Assembly (NCBI GenBank): GCA_025352435.1
Contig: JANXTN010000202.1
Location: 1-6,957 of the forward strand
Length of the DNA stretch: 6,957 bases
DNA from: Ferruginibacter sp.
Lineage (GTDB): Bacteria > Bacteroidota > Bacteroidia > Chitinophagales > Chitinophagaceae
Direction: 5' to 3'
The notes under the pieces were generated by a model. That model had not been told where the DNA came from, made no database searches, and saw nothing but the letters and a program-made list of their open reading frames with translations. Of the stretch, positions 6,672-6,957 are shown one piece after another (the stretch's first letter is position 1; every line of letters starts with the position of its first letter). Made by a program: the position numbers and the translations under genes.

Positions 6672-6707
6672 AAAGAAAAAGGTGCTTTTTGTAGCACCTT
6701 TTTCTTT
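6672..6707. terminator. Intrinsic terminator after the transporter-kinase operon
   Basis: A perfect 15-bp inverted repeat, AAAGAAAAAGGTGCT (6672-6686) and AGCACCTTTTTCTTT (6693-6707), has a 6-base loop. The GC-containing core GGTGCT is flanked by A and T runs, giving a hairpin with a U-rich tail in either direction. It starts 19 bases after the kinase stop codon. It also abuts the TAA at 6711-6713 of the minus-strand remnant, so it may once have served a convergent gene. Confidence 0.88.
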
Positions 6708-6710
6708 GTT

Positions 6711-6957
6711 TTATTTTGTGAAATTATATGTATCAAATAAACTCATATCAACAGGATTGTTTGCAACACAATCGTAGTAAGTTTCTTTTTGAATGAGTTA
6801 ATCATTTACAAAAAAACTGCAGGATGTTTCAGACCATGCTTTTCCATTTTTTATATGATTGCCAAACAGTCCCTCCTCTTTGTTGTTTCTGTTGTACTTT
6901 ATAAATCTTTTTACAAATAATTTTTATTTATCAATCCGTAACTGATTTTGTTTTCCA
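6711..6957 (-). pseudogene. Possible decayed 3' end of an unrecognised gene, two in-frame stops
   Basis: No intact gene is seen here. One minus-strand frame ending at TAA 6711-6713 reads like protein for about 80 codons, except for in-frame TAA codons at 6798-6800 and 6924-6926. The middle segment (6801-6923, 41 codons) includes KRFIKYNRNNKEEGLFGN and KNGKAWSETSCSFFVND. The last segment (6714-6797, 28 codons) includes KETYYDCVANNPVDMSLF. The balanced composition, with Trp, Cys, Gly and Pro and without the Lys/Asn/Ile/Phe monotony of translated AT-rich spacer, suggests former coding sequence. The two-way terminator directly after the final stop also fits a convergent gene. I do not recognise the family, and the 5' part is outside the window. 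It could instead be ordinary spacer that happens to be open, or carry sequencing errors. Confidence 0.35.

Noticed and set aside
1..6957. CRISPR array, tRNA or rRNA genes, insertion sequences, phage genes or defence systems
   Set aside because: No regularly spaced repeats, no tRNA-like cloverleaf or rRNA segment, no transposase or integrase motifs and no terminal inverted repeats were found; the genes are ordinary carbohydrate metabolism and envelope genes.

Overview
The window looks like chromosomal DNA of a member of the Bacteroidota, most likely a Chitinophagales/Chitinophagaceae-type organism. The reasons are its low G+C content, A-rich translation start regions without Shine-Dalgarno sequences, a GLPGLI-family secreted protein next to the end of an outer-membrane beta-barrel protein, and a FucP-type sugar transporter of a style typical of that phylum. 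This assignment is inference from protein style; no marker gene is present.

Layout: (1) 1-947, plus strand: the last ~53 codons of an outer-membrane beta-barrel (TonB-receptor-like) protein, followed after 25 bp by a GLPGLI-family secreted protein that probably starts at a TTG codon. (2) 1009-1037: a perfect 11-bp hairpin serving as a two-way terminator between convergent units. (3) 1059-3762, minus strand: a two-gene glycogen synthesis operon, glgA then glgC, with an 8-base overlap. (4) 3763-3954: a very AT-rich divergent promoter region. (5) 3955-6652, plus strand: a two-gene operon of a FucP/GluP-type MFS sugar transporter and a ROK-family sugar kinase (probable glucokinase), followed by a perfect 15-bp hairpin terminator. 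(6) 6711-6957: no intact gene, but the minus strand carries a protein-like reading frame broken by two TAA codons, possibly the decayed 3' end of a gene.

How the genes fit together: the transporter would bring in a hexose, the ROK kinase would phosphorylate it, phosphoglucomutase (not in the window) would give glucose-1-phosphate, GlgC would make ADP-glucose and GlgA would add glucose to glycogen. The head-to-head arrangement around one short promoter region suggests joint control of uptake and storage. No branching enzyme, phosphorylase or regulator gene is present.

I do not see a new defence, mobile or RNA-based system here. The points most worth a second look are departures from family norms: a ROK kinase lacking all three zinc-binding cysteines, a FucP-fold transporter with about four extra membrane helices and changed proton-coupling positions, a plant/cyanobacterium-style GlgC, and the broken reading frame at the right edge.
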